Of a stretch of DNA of 47,483 nucleotides, positions 9,542 to 19,269 are shown piece after piece. The stretch lies in the NCBI GenBank assembly GCA_943355155.1, contig CALREJ010000004.1, positions 1 to 47,483 on the forward strand. Direction: 5' to 3'. The notes beneath the pieces are model-generated. The model saw only the letters and a list, made by a program, of their open reading frames with translations, was not told the origin of the DNA and searched no databases. The position numbers and the translations under genes are program-made. The first letter of the stretch is position 1. Every line of letters starts with the position of its first letter. The stretch comes from Candidatus Peribacteria bacterium. Its GTDB lineage: Bacteria > Patescibacteriota > Gracilibacteria > Peribacterales > Peribacteraceae.

Positions 9542-10087
9542 TCAAGGAACATTCACATGAAACAGCACAAACGTCACCACTCCCAATACCGTCAGAGCCA
9601 ACCCCTTTCCAATTCCTCTTCCCATCCACGCATGAATGGAGGTTAAGAGGAGAAAAAGGAATGTTCCAAATGTGAATCGAAGAACCAAAGAAGAGATGAA
9701 TAGTGCATCAACTAGGTCGATGTGTATTGGCAGATGTTTATGCATCTGGAAATCACCGAGCAGATAGACAAGCGCGTACCATGCGAGGAGCCACCCTGCA
9801 AAAAGTCGGAGTGTGTCGACGAGAGGAAAATAGGCGAGTTCTTCCGCGGCCATCGCTTTGGTGACCTTTTTTTCTTCTTTCGCATCTTCGATCGTTGTCC
9901 ATGGCTTACTTGCTGTGAAGCTTGGAACAATCGGAGTAGGTGTGACGGCAACTGTTTCAAGCACGTCTTCCACAGTCAGATTTTTCTTGCGGAGATTTTC
10001 CCGCACTTCCTCCGCAGATACTGCATTTATCGTACTTCGCTCAATGCGACCGTTTGGATCCTTGGCGATGTAGGAGAAGAGGGGCAT
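9542..10087 (-). CDS. Membrane protein with PilC/GspF-like N-terminal segment
   Basis: MPLFSYIAKDPNGRIERSTINAVSAEEVRENLRKKNLTVEDV resembles the PilC N-terminus; then several hydrophobic segments and no PilC core. Confidence 0.45.
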   Translation of the reverse strand: MPLFSYIAKDPNGRIERSTINAVSAEEVRENLRKKNLTVEDVLETVAVTPTPIVPSFTASKPWTTIEDAKEEKKVTKAMAAEELAYFPLVDTLRLFAGWLLAWYALVYLLGDFQMHKHLPIHIDLVDALFISSLVLRFTFGTFLFLLLTSIHAWMGRGIGKGLALTVLGVVTFVLFHVNVP

Positions 10088-10132
10088 GTGCGGGGACGAG
10101 GACTTAGGAGTTAGGAGTCAGGAGAGCTGGGA

Positions 10133-11209
10133 TTAATTTGATGCGGTGATGTGGGCGAGGATATAAGTGACGGCAGTCTGAAGATTTGCAGGAGCGCGGA
10201 CTTCGATATGTTTGCCGTCCGCTTGGTTTTTGTAGCCGACGATTCCTCCGCCTTGTGCAACAATTTGTCCGTCTGTTCCGCCGACAGATTCCGCTGTGCC
10301 TGCCATCAAGTTCACACTCAATGGTCCATCACCCACATTGTTTAATTCCTGTGAACTCACTTCAATGTGCCACAGTGCACCTGCACTTGCTCCGAAGGAC
10401 ATAAAATACCAGTTCTTCTGAACAGGGAAACAGAATCCTGCTGTCTTTCCGCAGTATTGTTGAGTCCAGAAACTCGCGTCCATTTTATCCTTTGCCATTG
10501 CGGCAGCTTTGTCTGTGAGTTCGGTGGAGGCTTCCCAAGGGATGGAGGAAACAGAAGAAGCAAGGGAAACAGAGGAAACAAGGGAAGACGAAGATGAGCT
10601 TTTCGAGCTCGAGGATGAAGAGCTTTTTGAAGAAGATTTTACAACCGAAGAAACCGAGGATTCCGAAGATGCCGAGGAAGTTGACGATGCTGGAACACAC
10701 ATTCCTCCGCAATCTGCACCTCCGTTTGCCGGATCGCACGAATCACTGGGATCATCGACACATGTTTCTCCGTCGGCACATTGGAATGCTGCAATGCCCC
10801 CGCAAAACTTTTTAGAACTTTCCGATGATGAAGATGACGGTTCCATCGATGTCACACCTTGCACGCGCATGATCATGCCGCCGGCCTCGACAGTCGGGCG
10901 CACCGCTCCCAATACCTCCACTTTCATATTTTCAAATGTTTTCAAATCAATCGTCTCACTCTCGAGTAAAATAAATCGTCCGTCACTGAGCATTAACTTG
11001 TGGCTTCCTTGCATGAAAATAGAAGAGCCTGCAGGCTGCAATGTTCCTTGATAACTCACATTCTGCGTCTCTGCGATGGATGATGTGCTCATGTCCGAAC
11101 TGGAAGAAGACATGTTATCAGTCGTTGCCGTAGAGCTGCCAAAAAGCGAGCAACCGGCGAGAGCGATGAGTGACAAAGAAGTAGCGATCGTAATGAGAGT
11201 GCGTTTCAT
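10133..11209 (-). CDS. Lipoprotein with poly-Ser linker
   Basis: Lipobox MKRTLITIATSLSLIALAGCSLFGSS; Cys-rich FCGGIAAFQCADGETCVDDPSDSCDPANGGADCGGMCVP; long Ser tract. Confidence 0.7.
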   Translation of the reverse strand: MKRTLITIATSLSLIALAGCSLFGSSTATTDNMSSSSSDMSTSSIAETQNVSYQGTLQPAGSSIFMQGSHKLMLSDGRFILLESETIDLKTFENMKVEVLGAVRPTVEAGGMIMRVQGVTSMEPSSSSSESSKKFCGGIAAFQCADGETCVDDPSDSCDPANGGADCGGMCVPASSTSSASSESSVSSVVKSSSKSSSSSSSKSSSSSSLVSSVSLASSVSSIPWEASTELTDKAAAMAKDKMDASFWTQQYCGKTAGFCFPVQKNWYFMSFGASAGALWHIEVSSQELNNVGDGPLSVNLMAGTAESVGGTDGQIVAQGGGIVGYKNQADGKHIEVRAPANLQTAVTYILAHITASN

Positions 11210-11334
11210 GGAAAAAGGGGAGGAATGGATGATGAAAGTATAGACCTTCACAACCTCTTCACAAAGCTAGAAGCAGTGATTTTTTGTCAAATAAAACCTC
11301 TACCAAAAATCAACTCAAACGTTATACTAATTGT

Positions 11335-11424
11335 GGAGAGATGGCTGAGCGGTCGAAAGCGCCTGACTTGAAATCAGGTGAACCCTTACCGGTTCCGTGG
11401 GTTCGAATCCCACTCTCTCCGCCA
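11335..11424 (+). tRNA. tRNA-Ser(TGA), CCA encoded
   Basis: GGAGAGATGGCTGAGCGGTCGAAAGCGCCTGACTTGAAATCAGG...GGGTTCGAATCCCACTCTCTCCGCCA. Confidence 0.95.
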
Positions 11425-11466
11425 TTCGACTCGCTTCGCTTGCTCATGGTAAACCACGAGTTCTTT

Positions 11467-11736
11467 TTACAACCCTAACTCCGCATGCGTTCCCATACGC
11501 AAAAGATAAATCGTGCCGTCTTTAAGACGTAAAAGAATGATCCAATTTTGTCGAAGATGAATGTCCCAAATGCCTTCATGTTCACCGGACAATAGATGTG
11601 CTTCGTATTTCGCAGGAGGCGGCCACACGTTTTTGATGGTGTGCACAAACTCTTCAAAAGGTTTCATGCTCAGGCCTGACTTTCGCCATTTTCTCAGATC
11701 CTTCTGAAAGCTTTTTGCATACTCAATCTTCTGCAT
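11467..11736 (-). CDS. YafQ/RelE-like type II toxin
   Basis: IEYAKSFQKDLRKW..., AHLLSGEHEGIWDIHLRQNWIILLRLKDGTIYLLRMGTHAEL is typical of YafQ. Confidence 0.8.
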   Translation of the reverse strand: MQKIEYAKSFQKDLRKWRKSGLSMKPFEEFVHTIKNVWPPPAKYEAHLLSGEHEGIWDIHLRQNWIILLRLKDGTIYLLRMGTHAELGL

Positions 11737-12004
11737 AGAGAGATTTTAGCAAATCTTCTGCATTATTGAATGGTCCGACCATCTCATCCTTTAATGCTTC
11801 TTCTACAATTTTTTTGGTCTTTGCTGACATTGGGCGAATTTTCGGTAACTGAAAAGGTAATGTTTGATGGATCGTCACTTGCGTATAGAACAGGCGTATT
11901 GCTGAAGAAGCATCGAGGCCAAGTGCTTCGATGACTTGCTCTGCTTCTTTTTTAAGCTTTGCCGGAATACGAATATGGATGCTGGCTGTTGAATTTTTCT
12001 TCAT
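11723..12004 (-). CDS. RelB/DinJ-like antitoxin
   Basis: IHIRIPAKLKKEAEQVIEALGLDASSAIRLFYTQVTIHQTLPFQL; overlaps the toxin ORF by 14 bp. Confidence 0.85.
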   Translation of the reverse strand: MKKNSTASIHIRIPAKLKKEAEQVIEALGLDASSAIRLFYTQVTIHQTLPFQLPKIRPMSAKTKKIVEEALKDEMVGPFNNAEDLLKSLYAED

Positions 12005-12051
12005 GTACACATTTTACCCGTTTGTGGTGCTCTGATCAAGAGATTTTTACT

Positions 12052-14415
12052 TTAGCCTTCACCAAACGCCTTCACCGCAGGGTTCTCGCTCGCTTCGCCG
12101 AGTCTTAGCCTTAGTTCATCGTTCTTCGGAAGTTTGGTACTGGGAACTGTGTACGACCTCCACCGCGCGCGCAGATCTTCCAAGTATCCTTTTTCGGAAA
12201 TTAATTTGTCGATGAAGAGTTGAGCGGTTTCATGGAAACGGCTGAGGTGCATATGCTGCGTGAGCGTGTAGATGGCGCTGACGAAAGCATCTTCGCCGCC
12301 GGTGACTTCTGTACGCAGTTCATCTTCGATGGCGTCGACGATGCTTGCTTCATCGATGCCTGCAAAGAACATGAGGTCTTCTGCTTTGCCGGATGGAAAA
12401 AATTGATTGAGTCCGAGTCGGCGGAGGGAACAGGGGAGATGGAAGTCGGCGATGATGTCTGCGACCTGCGACGCGAGTCCACCTTCGGTGTTGTGATCTT
12501 CGACGACGATCAAGTGACGAGTTTCCAATGCTGCTTGGATGACGGCAGCGGCGTCGATGGGGCGGATGGAGGAGACATTTAAGAGGCGAATGCTTGTTGC
12601 TGGTTGGCTGGTTGGCTGGTTGGCTTGTTGTGTGTCAACTGCTTTCACGGCTTCGTGGAGGGCAATACCGGTTGCGACCACTGTGACGTGATCGTTGCTT
12701 GTTCCGTTGCCGCGGATGAGATCTATTTTGCCGTCGTAGGTGTAATCAGTTCCGTAGATTGGCTCACCTTTGGGTGTGAGCAATTGCGGGTGATCGCTAC
12801 GTGCAGAAAAGACATAGACCGACTGATGGCCTTCAGCGATGATTTCCAACGCTTTCTCTGCCATCGCACCAGCTTGGTTGCTGTCACCGGGCATCCATAC
12901 CTGTGTGTGGCGATAGGGGATGTTCAAGTAGTTTTGCTCCTGATGTGTTTCGCCGTCTTCACCGACGCTGATTCCGCTGTGTGTGCAATCATGAATGACT
13001 CCGCAACGTGTGTGACCACAGTTTATATCTATGAGCCTCGCATTCGCACGTGCTTCGTTCGTTCCAAATGCGGCGAAGGTGTAGGTGACGGGAAGCAGTC
13101 CGGTTTGACGCATACCTGCTGCCATCATGTACATGTTGGCTTCCGCGACACCTACATTGATTACCCGTGTCGGGAATTCTTTTTGCACTTTATCAAACCC
13201 ACCCGAACCTCCGAGATCCGCATGGAGCACAACAATGCGCGCATCAGACTTCATCAAATTTTTCAGATGTGTCGCGCCAAAATCTTTTCTTGCCGCACCT
13301 TTTTCGGTTGTGATTGTGCGCTTGTAATCAGAAGAAATTTTCCATGTGAGGAGTAGATCTGTTTCTGTTGGTACCCCAGAAATATATCGCTTCTTTTCGG
13401 CTTCGAGGAAAGGTTTGTATGCATTCGTCAGTTCCTCCAGTGGCGGCAATTCCTTCAATGATTTCTCCGCTTCTTCTTTACTAAGTGGGGCACCGTGAAA
13501 GTTTTTCGCGCCACTATTTGAGCCTTCTTCCATGACGCGCACACCATTTCCCATCGTCGTGTAATAGCAGATTAAAGTTGGCTTGTTGTCTTGTTGTCTT
13601 GTTGGCTTGTTCACAAGTTTCAAGGCCGCGAGAACTTGCGCAAGATCATTTCCATTTTGCACTTCGATCACGTTCCATCCTTCGGCGTGTGCAATTGCTG
13701 CCATGTCCGATGCGACGACTTTGCTTGGGAGATCACTGAGCTGCACATCGTTCATGTCTGCGTGCACTATTAAATTATCAAGACCTAATTTGGAAGCGAG
13801 ACGAAACGCTTCTGCTACTTGCCCTTCCTGTCCGTCGCCATCACCAATCAGCACATCCACGATGCCATCTTTCTTCTGATATTTCAGGCCAAATGCTGTG
13901 CCAACTCCGTGGCTCACACCTTTTCCAAGCGGCCCTGTGCCAAATGGAACATCGCCGATGCCCGCTTCGATGTGGCCGGGGAGACCGGAGGGGATGCGGA
14001 AATTTTCAATGATCGCTTGTGGATTTTTCAAGCGTTCGTCATGACCCTCGTGCCCCATCATCCATTGCAGTCCGTAAGAAAGAAGAGACAGATGTCCCGC
14101 ACTGATGCGCAGTGGTTGATCGACATGAGGATTACGAATTTTCCCAAGCGCGTATGCAAATGTAAATGCAGAGAGTGGACCGCCGGGATGACCGGATGAA
14201 TGTGCGATGGGTGCTGAAATGGCTATGTGACACATGATCTGATGTGCCAGCGTGTACTGCTTCTCTTCCGCATCAGACAACTTTTCTGCGTCTTTGGGAC
14301 CGATCCACACACACGTTGCCTCGGAATTTGCAGCAAGAACACGTTGCAAGGACATCGGGACTTCCTGAATATCTTTGCCAATGAGGGAGCTGAGTGGGGG
14401 GCGGGAGGGGAGCAT
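12052..14415 (-). CDS. tkt: Transketolase
   Basis: [40 protein letters not shown]-terminal half with [28 protein letters not shown]. Confidence 0.88.
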   Translation of the reverse strand: MLPSRPPLSSLIGKDIQEVPMSLQRVLAANSEATCVWIGPKDAEKLSDAEEKQYTLAHQIMCHIAISAPIAHSSGHPGGPLSAFTFAYALGKIRNPHVDQPLRISAGHLSLLSYGLQWMMGHEGHDERLKNPQAIIENFRIPSGLPGHIEAGIGDVPFGTGPLGKGVSHGVGTAFGLKYQKKDGIVDVLIGDGDGQEGQVAEAFRLASKLGLDNLIVHADMNDVQLSDLPSKVVASDMAAIAHAEGWNVIEVQNGNDLAQVLAALKLVNKPTRQQDNKPTLICYYTTMGNGVRVMEEGSNSGAKNFHGAPLSKEEAEKSLKELPPLEELTNAYKPFLEAEKKRYISGVPTETDLLLTWKISSDYKRTITTEKGAARKDFGATHLKNLMKSDARIVVLHADLGGSGGFDKVQKEFPTRVINVGVAEANMYMMAAGMRQTGLLPVTYTFAAFGTNEARANARLIDINCGHTRCGVIHDCTHSGISVGEDGETHQEQNYLNIPYRHTQVWMPGDSNQAGAMAEKALEIIAEGHQSVYVFSARSDHPQLLTPKGEPIYGTDYTYDGKIDLIRGNGTSNDHVTVVATGIALHEAVKAVDTQQANQPTSQPATSIRLLNVSSIRPIDAAAVIQAALETRHLIVVEDHNTEGGLASQVADIIADFHLPCSLRRLGLNQFFPSGKAEDLMFFAGIDEASIVDAIEDELRTEVTGGEDAFVSAIYTLTQHMHLSRFHETAQLFIDKLISEKGYLEDLRARWRSYTVPSTKLPKNDELRLRLGEASENPAVKAFGEG

Positions 14416-14433
14416 GGGTGGAGTATACCCATT

Positions 14434-14590
14434 TCCCTCTCCAAGGGGAGGGGGTTAGGGAGAGGGGTAGAAAAAATTTCTCTGACATGTTCTTTCTTGT
14501 CAACGGCGACAAGAAAGAACCAAAGAAACGCTCCGCCGCCAATCCCATCGACCGCTGACCCCTCCACCCCCCGTGGCGGCAGCACCCGCT
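14434..14590 (+). repeat. R2 dispersed repeat, copy A
   Basis: GTTCTTTCTTGTC-aacggc-GACAAGAAAGAAC hairpin plus CGCTCCGCCGCCAATCCCATCGACCGCTGACCCCTCCACCCCCCGTGGCGGCAGCACC. Confidence 0.88.
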
Positions 14591-14622
14591 CCATTTTTTT
14601 TCGCATTCGCTATAATCTGTGT

Positions 14623-14955
14623 ATGGCAACCATAGAAGAATTTTTGGCACTCGACATTCGCGTCGGTAAAATCCTTTCCGCGGAAACCTTTCCCGAGGCA
14701 CGCAAACCTGCGTACAAACTCACAATCGATTGCGGTTCGGAAATCGGAATCAAGAAATCATCCGCGCAGATCACACAACATTACACGATTGAAGATTTAG
14801 TTGGACGACTCGTTCTCTGCGTCGTGAATTTTCCTCCGCGGCAGATTGGTTCGTTCATTTCTGAAGTGCTCACACTCGGAGTTCCGGATGAAGAGGGAAA
14901 TGTGGTGTTGGTGAAGCCAAGTGAAGAGGTGCCGGTTGGGGGGAGGTTGTATTGA
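14623..14955 (+). CDS. csaA: tRNA-binding domain protein, CsaA-like
   Basis: [48 protein letters not shown]...[17 protein letters not shown]. Confidence 0.85.
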   Translation: MATIEEFLALDIRVGKILSAETFPEARKPAYKLTIDCGSEIGIKKSSAQITQHYTIEDLVGRLVLCVVNFPPRQIGSFISEVLTLGVPDEEGNVVLVKPSEEVPVGGRLY

Positions 14956-15014
14956 TGTTGATTTTTTATACCTACACTGATATTTTTATCCCCTTACTCA
15001 TTTACTTTTTTAGT

Positions 15015-15401
15015 ATGTCGTCTGTTGATGTTCAAAGTCCTGTTGTAGAGCTTCAAGTGGTTGTTTGCTCAAGAGACGGTACATCTCCCCTACCAGAAGC
15101 TGAACTGGGTCCACCATCACAGGATCAAAGCTTCCTGCATGGAGCCAAAGTTAGGACAGAGTGCAGAGAAACATTCATGACATGGTTGAGAGAGCAAGAT
15201 CCAGAAGCTGCAATCAGTACTCCCGGGAGTCCATTAATGTTTGTAACAATGCGAAAAAATGTTGCAGACCGATTATTGCGTCTTACCGATGATAGTTTGG
15301 CCTCTCTTGGTGTTTCAAGCTGCAGTCCTAATGATCTTGACTATAAGTTGGATCCTCTTGATCCCAACGATTGTGATCCAGTAGAAGAAAGCTCACACTG
15401 A
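15015..15401 (+). CDS. Hypothetical protein
   Basis: Intact ORF MSSVDVQSPVVELQVVVCSRDG...; no family recognised. Confidence 0.4.
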   Translation: MSSVDVQSPVVELQVVVCSRDGTSPLPEAELGPPSQDQSFLHGAKVRTECRETFMTWLREQDPEAAISTPGSPLMFVTMRKNVADRLLRLTDDSLASLGVSSCSPNDLDYKLDPLDPNDCDPVEESSH

Positions 15402-15411
15402 AACTTTCAAT

Positions 15412-16200
15412 CTATTTCGCAATCACCAACACCCGCTTCGCCCCGCTCGTGATTGTTTCCACACTCCCATTCCAATCGTGAATTGCATTCATGAGCGTTG
15501 CTTCGTCGTATCGATAATCCTTGCCGCGTTTCGTTCCCACATCATTTGTGATAAAGCCTTTGGCGTCAAATCCGATAATCACGATCATATGATACGGTGG
15601 TCCATCGCCGCTGAAGTACGGGTTTCCGAGTAATTGTCCTGCGGTTGGCGCGATGACAGGATGACCATTTGAAAGTTCTTTTCGAATATCTTCCGCTGTC
15701 ACGTTTTCGATGATGCGTCCGTGCAGTTGGTAATTTTTTTCTGCGATCGTCAGAAGTTCACCGATCGTGACGTCCCACTTGTATCCGTTCCCTGTTTCCC
15801 ACGCGACCAATTTTTGAATCTCCTCTTCCATCTGCTCAGGCGTGATATCTTGTCCATTCAGATAACGCTGCACCAATATCAACGCAGCCTCTTCACAAGC
15901 TTCTTGGTGGAGCGGATCCCAATTGAGCAGTGGGGCTTGGGAGGCGAAGGGGACTGCGATGTGAACTGATGTAGGCGAGGAAGACCCGTTCGACAGGCTC
16001 AGGGCAGGCTCCGATGACAAGGAAGGCGAAGAATACGAAGACGACAAGGAAGACAAGGACAACAAAGATTGTGACGATGCTGAAGAACTTCCATTCAACG
16101 GGAACTCCACCTGATACGTTGGTTTCTGGCTGCAACTTACAAGTAACGATGATGTTATCAATGCAAGGACGCCGACTGCTGTATTTCGTTTGAACTTCAT
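15412..16200 (-). CDS. Lipoprotein with C39-like peptidase domain; Ser-rich linker containing a short R1-type repeat
   Basis: Lipobox LLVSCSQ; HIAVPFASQAPLLNWDPLHQEACEEAALILV ... PVIAPTAGQLLGNPYF...YHMIVIIGFD. Confidence 0.75.
   Translation of the reverse strand: MKFKRNTAVGVLALITSSLLVSCSQKPTYQVEFPLNGSSSASSQSLLSLSSLSSSYSSPSLSSEPALSLSNGSSSPTSVHIAVPFASQAPLLNWDPLHQEACEEAALILVQRYLNGQDITPEQMEEEIQKLVAWETGNGYKWDVTIGELLTIAEKNYQLHGRIIENVTAEDIRKELSNGHPVIAPTAGQLLGNPYFSGDGPPYHMIVIIGFDAKGFITNDVGTKRGKDYRYDEATLMNAIHDWNGSVETITSGAKRVLVIAK
15985..16012. repeat. Short R1-type unit inside lipoprotein CDS
   Basis: CCCGTTCGACAGGCTCAGGGCAGGCT, encoding EPALSLSNG; compare LSLPNG in MiaA. Confidence 0.65.
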
Positions 16201-16263
16201 AATGAAATGATACCGACATTCACAGACTCTGCTATCATTTGATCATTCTTTTCCTCCTCACCT

Positions 16264-16908
16264 ATGAAACTCTTTCTCGACACCGCAAACGTGGAACACG
16301 TAAAAATGATCGCCGAGTGGGGCGTGCTCGATGGTGTCACAACCAATCCATCGCTTGTAGCGAAGGAAGGGAAAGACTTCAAAAAGACGATTCTTGAAAT
16401 GTGTAAATATGTTCCGTGCGTGAGTGCGCAGGTGACGGCGACGGATTTTGCAGGAATGAAAAAACAAGGAGAGCAATACGCAAGCTGGCATAAAAACGTC
16501 TATGTGAAAGTGCCGATGACAACGGAGGGACTCAAGGCACTCAGCTATTTCCGCAGCAAGAAGATCCGCACGAATACGACGTTGATTTTCAGTGCATCAC
16601 AAGCACTACTCGCCGCAAAGGCCGGCGCAAACATCATTAGTCCGTTTATTGGAAGACTTGATGACGTGAGTGAAGATGGGATGGGACTGATCGCAGAAAT
16701 TATGGAGATTTGGATGCAGAATGGATTTGATTGTGAAGTGCTTGTTGCGAGTACTCGTCACCCACGCCATATTGTCGATGCTGCGAAACTCGGTGCGCAT
16801 ATTTGCACGATGCCGTTCGATGTCTTCAGCAAATTGCCCAACCATCCGTTGACTGACAGCGGCATCAAGAAATTTCAGGAGGATTGGGAGAAGGTGAGTA
16901 AGAAGTGA
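16264..16908 (+). CDS. tal: Transaldolase (short, TalC/Fsa type)
   Basis: MKLFLDTANVEHVKMIAEWGVLDGVTTNPSLVAKEGKDF; VKVPMTTEGLKAL; STRHPRHIVDAAKLGAHICTMPFDV. Confidence 0.93.
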   Translation: MKLFLDTANVEHVKMIAEWGVLDGVTTNPSLVAKEGKDFKKTILEMCKYVPCVSAQVTATDFAGMKKQGEQYASWHKNVYVKVPMTTEGLKALSYFRSKKIRTNTTLIFSASQALLAAKAGANIISPFIGRLDDVSEDGMGLIAEIMEIWMQNGFDCEVLVASTRHPRHIVDAAKLGAHICTMPFDVFSKLPNHPLTDSGIKKFQEDWEKVSKK

Positions 16909-16997
16909 TTCAAGCAGTTAGTCTTGGCTAAGACTAGATATTGCATATTATTATAAATATGTTATAATATTTAAGTTGTACTATTTACGAAAAATTT

Positions 16998-17471
16998 ATG
17001 AGTGCTGAACATCATGAAGCAGGGCAAGAAGCGAATCATAGAACCATGAACGACCCCCAATATGCTGCGTCTGTACGAGCTGCCAATAAGTATGATGAGA
17101 AGATTTATGGAGTTCTCAATGACGTTGCACTGCCAATGGAAGAAGTTGAACTTCAGGTCAGTTTTAATCCATTACCACAAGAGCCGGACGGAAAGTGGAA
17201 ACTGAGAGTAGTAATTAAATTAAATAATGAATTTCTTACTCTTTTCATCCCAAACACTGATTTTACAAGTATTGAGGAAGATTTAGATACCTATTTGCCT
17301 ACTAGCAAAATGGCCTATGAAACATGGTGTAGACATTTTAGGGGTATGAATAATACAAATTTTGATGTAGTTTGGAATTTGCAAAGAAATCCAAAAGGCA
17401 GGTTGGTGTTGCCCAAAATTCTTAAAAAATATTGGGTTGAAACTAGCGACAAAGAACCAAATGACCTTTAG
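16998..17471 (+). CDS. Hypothetical protein
   Basis: 157-aa intact ORF with upstream TATAAT; no family recognised. Confidence 0.45.
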   Translation: MSAEHHEAGQEANHRTMNDPQYAASVRAANKYDEKIYGVLNDVALPMEEVELQVSFNPLPQEPDGKWKLRVVIKLNNEFLTLFIPNTDFTSIEEDLDTYLPTSKMAYETWCRHFRGMNNTNFDVVWNLQRNPKGRLVLPKILKKYWVETSDKEPNDL

Positions 17472-17502
17472 TTATGACAGTGAATGAGCTAGATTTTCAT
17501 TC

Positions 17503-18903
17503 ATGCAACTGGGTCTGATTGGTCTCGGCACAATGGGCGCAAACCTCGCTCGCAATGCTGCGAGGAATGGTGCGCAGGTGATTGTTTTCAATCGAACGAC
17601 TGAAAAGACAGATGCGTTTATGGCTGCGCACGGCGGAGAAGGTGATTTCATTGCTGCTCACACCATCGACGATTTTCTGAAAGCATTCACCGGTCAAAAG
17701 GCAATTGTGCTGATGGTGAAGGCGGGTGAAGCAGTCGATGAGATGATCAAGGAATTACTGGAGGCTGGTGGCTCGGGGCTGGTAGCCAATGACATCGTCA
17801 TCGATGCCGGCAATAGTCACTATCACGATACCGAGCGCCGCACAAAAGAGTTGGCTGAGAAGGGGATTCACTTTGTGGGAATGGGTGTGAGTGGTGGAGA
17901 AGAAGGTGCGTTACTTGGGCCAAGTATGATGCCCGGGGGATCGAAGGAAGCGTTTGAAATCCTCAAAACACTGCTTGAAAGTATGTCAGCTTCCGATGGT
18001 GCAAATGGAAAATGTGTTGCGTACATTGGTGAGGGCGGCAGCGGGCATTTTGTGAAGATGGTTCATAATGGGATCGAGTATGGAATTATGCAGTTGATTG
18101 CCGAGGCATACGATCTGCTTAAACGCGAATCATCTCTCACGAACGATCAACTGGCAAATGTGTTTGCGGCGTGGAATCAATCGGACATGTTGCAATCGTT
18201 CCTCATTGAAATTACGGAGAAAGTTCTGCGCAAAATGGATGCGGATACAGGAAAAAGTTTGGTGGATCTGATCAAAGACGCTGCCGGCCAAAAGGGGACT
18301 GGGAAGTGGACGACGAATGCTGCACTGGATTATGGAGTTGCGATTCCAACCATTACTGCGGCGGTCGATGCGCGCATTATTTCCTCTGCAAAAGCTTTCC
18401 GCGTGGAGCAATCAAAATCATCACCGCTATCGGTGCAGCCGCACGAAGACATGGCAGATCTCATCGCTCAAGTGCGCACAGCACTTTCACTCTCGGTTGC
18501 GAATGCGTATGCGCAGGGATTTCAGCTCCTCGAAGCCGCAAGCAAGGAGCATAATTGGAATCTCGATATGTCCGAAATTGCTCGTATTTGGCGCGGAGGA
18601 TGCATCATCCGCAGTACACTGCTGCAGCACTATCAAAAAATGTTTGCAGGGGATCCGACCGCAGCGACATTCATCCGCAATAAATTTTCACCTGATGCAC
18701 AGCTTCAGTGGAGATTGATTGTCGCACTTGGTGCTCTTCGAGGAATTCCACTACCCGCAATGAGCGCGTCGCTCTCGTATTTCGATGCGTACCGCACAGA
18801 AAGACTTCCACAAAACTTGATTCAAGCGCAGAGAGATTTCTTTGGGGCGCATACGTTTGAGAGGATGGATAAGGAGGGAGCGTTTCATTCGGATTGGAAG
18901 TGA
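17503..18903 (+). CDS. gnd: 6-phosphogluconate dehydrogenase (decarboxylating)
   Basis: MQLGLIGLGTMGANLARNAARNGAQVIVFNRT; GMGVSGGEEGALLGPSMMPGGSKEA; GHFVKMVHNGIEYGIMQLIAE; WTTNAALDYGVAIPTI. Confidence 0.95.
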   Translation: MQLGLIGLGTMGANLARNAARNGAQVIVFNRTTEKTDAFMAAHGGEGDFIAAHTIDDFLKAFTGQKAIVLMVKAGEAVDEMIKELLEAGGSGLVANDIVIDAGNSHYHDTERRTKELAEKGIHFVGMGVSGGEEGALLGPSMMPGGSKEAFEILKTLLESMSASDGANGKCVAYIGEGGSGHFVKMVHNGIEYGIMQLIAEAYDLLKRESSLTNDQLANVFAAWNQSDMLQSFLIEITEKVLRKMDADTGKSLVDLIKDAAGQKGTGKWTTNAALDYGVAIPTITAAVDARIISSAKAFRVEQSKSSPLSVQPHEDMADLIAQVRTALSLSVANAYAQGFQLLEAASKEHNWNLDMSEIARIWRGGCIIRSTLLQHYQKMFAGDPTAATFIRNKFSPDAQLQWRLIVALGALRGIPLPAMSASLSYFDAYRTERLPQNLIQAQRDFFGAHTFERMDKEGAFHSDWK

Positions 18904-18958
18904 CATTGACACACTAAATAAACGGTTTAAAATGAAGCCTTATTTTTCATTTTCAATT

Positions 18959-19249
18959 ATGTCACCACTCGATAATAGAGGTCACGCACAATCTTTGGAA
19001 GAAAGTGCAAATATTTTAGCAAGCGCTCATGCACTAGATCCTAGACGGGCTGTATTTATAGATAGTCTCCTTCAGGATGTCACGAGTCGCGTTCACGCCG
19101 CAGGAGGATCTCTAACTAAAGAAGAGTTTCAGGAAATATTCCCAGAATCTCCAAAACCATGGTTTGAACGACGTGATGATGAAAGCGGAGTTGGTGATGA
19201 TGTTAATGTGCAGAACGAGAATGCTAATCGGCCGGTGTGGTATCACTAA
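18959..19249 (+). CDS. Small hypothetical protein
   Basis: MSPLDNRGHAQSLEESANILASAHALDPRRA...; intact ORF, start uncertain. Confidence 0.4.
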   Translation: MSPLDNRGHAQSLEESANILASAHALDPRRAVFIDSLLQDVTSRVHAAGGSLTKEEFQEIFPESPKPWFERRDDESGVGDDVNVQNENANRPVWYH

Positions 19250-19269
19250 ATTCTCAATTTAAGGATTCC

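Noticed and set aside
12604-13356. Plus-strand 250-aa ORF antisense to transketolase
   Set aside because: Opposite strand is clearly tkt; the antisense translation is Cys/His-rich and not family-like.
14227-14606. ORFs across the R2 repeat (e.g. [23 protein letters not shown])
   Set aside because: The same peptide recurs at 37383-37604 only because the repeat is duplicated; not a gene family.
16919-16936. TAGTCTT-ggct-AAGACTA hairpin after tal as terminator
   Set aside because: No T-tract follows; kept only as a simple hairpin.
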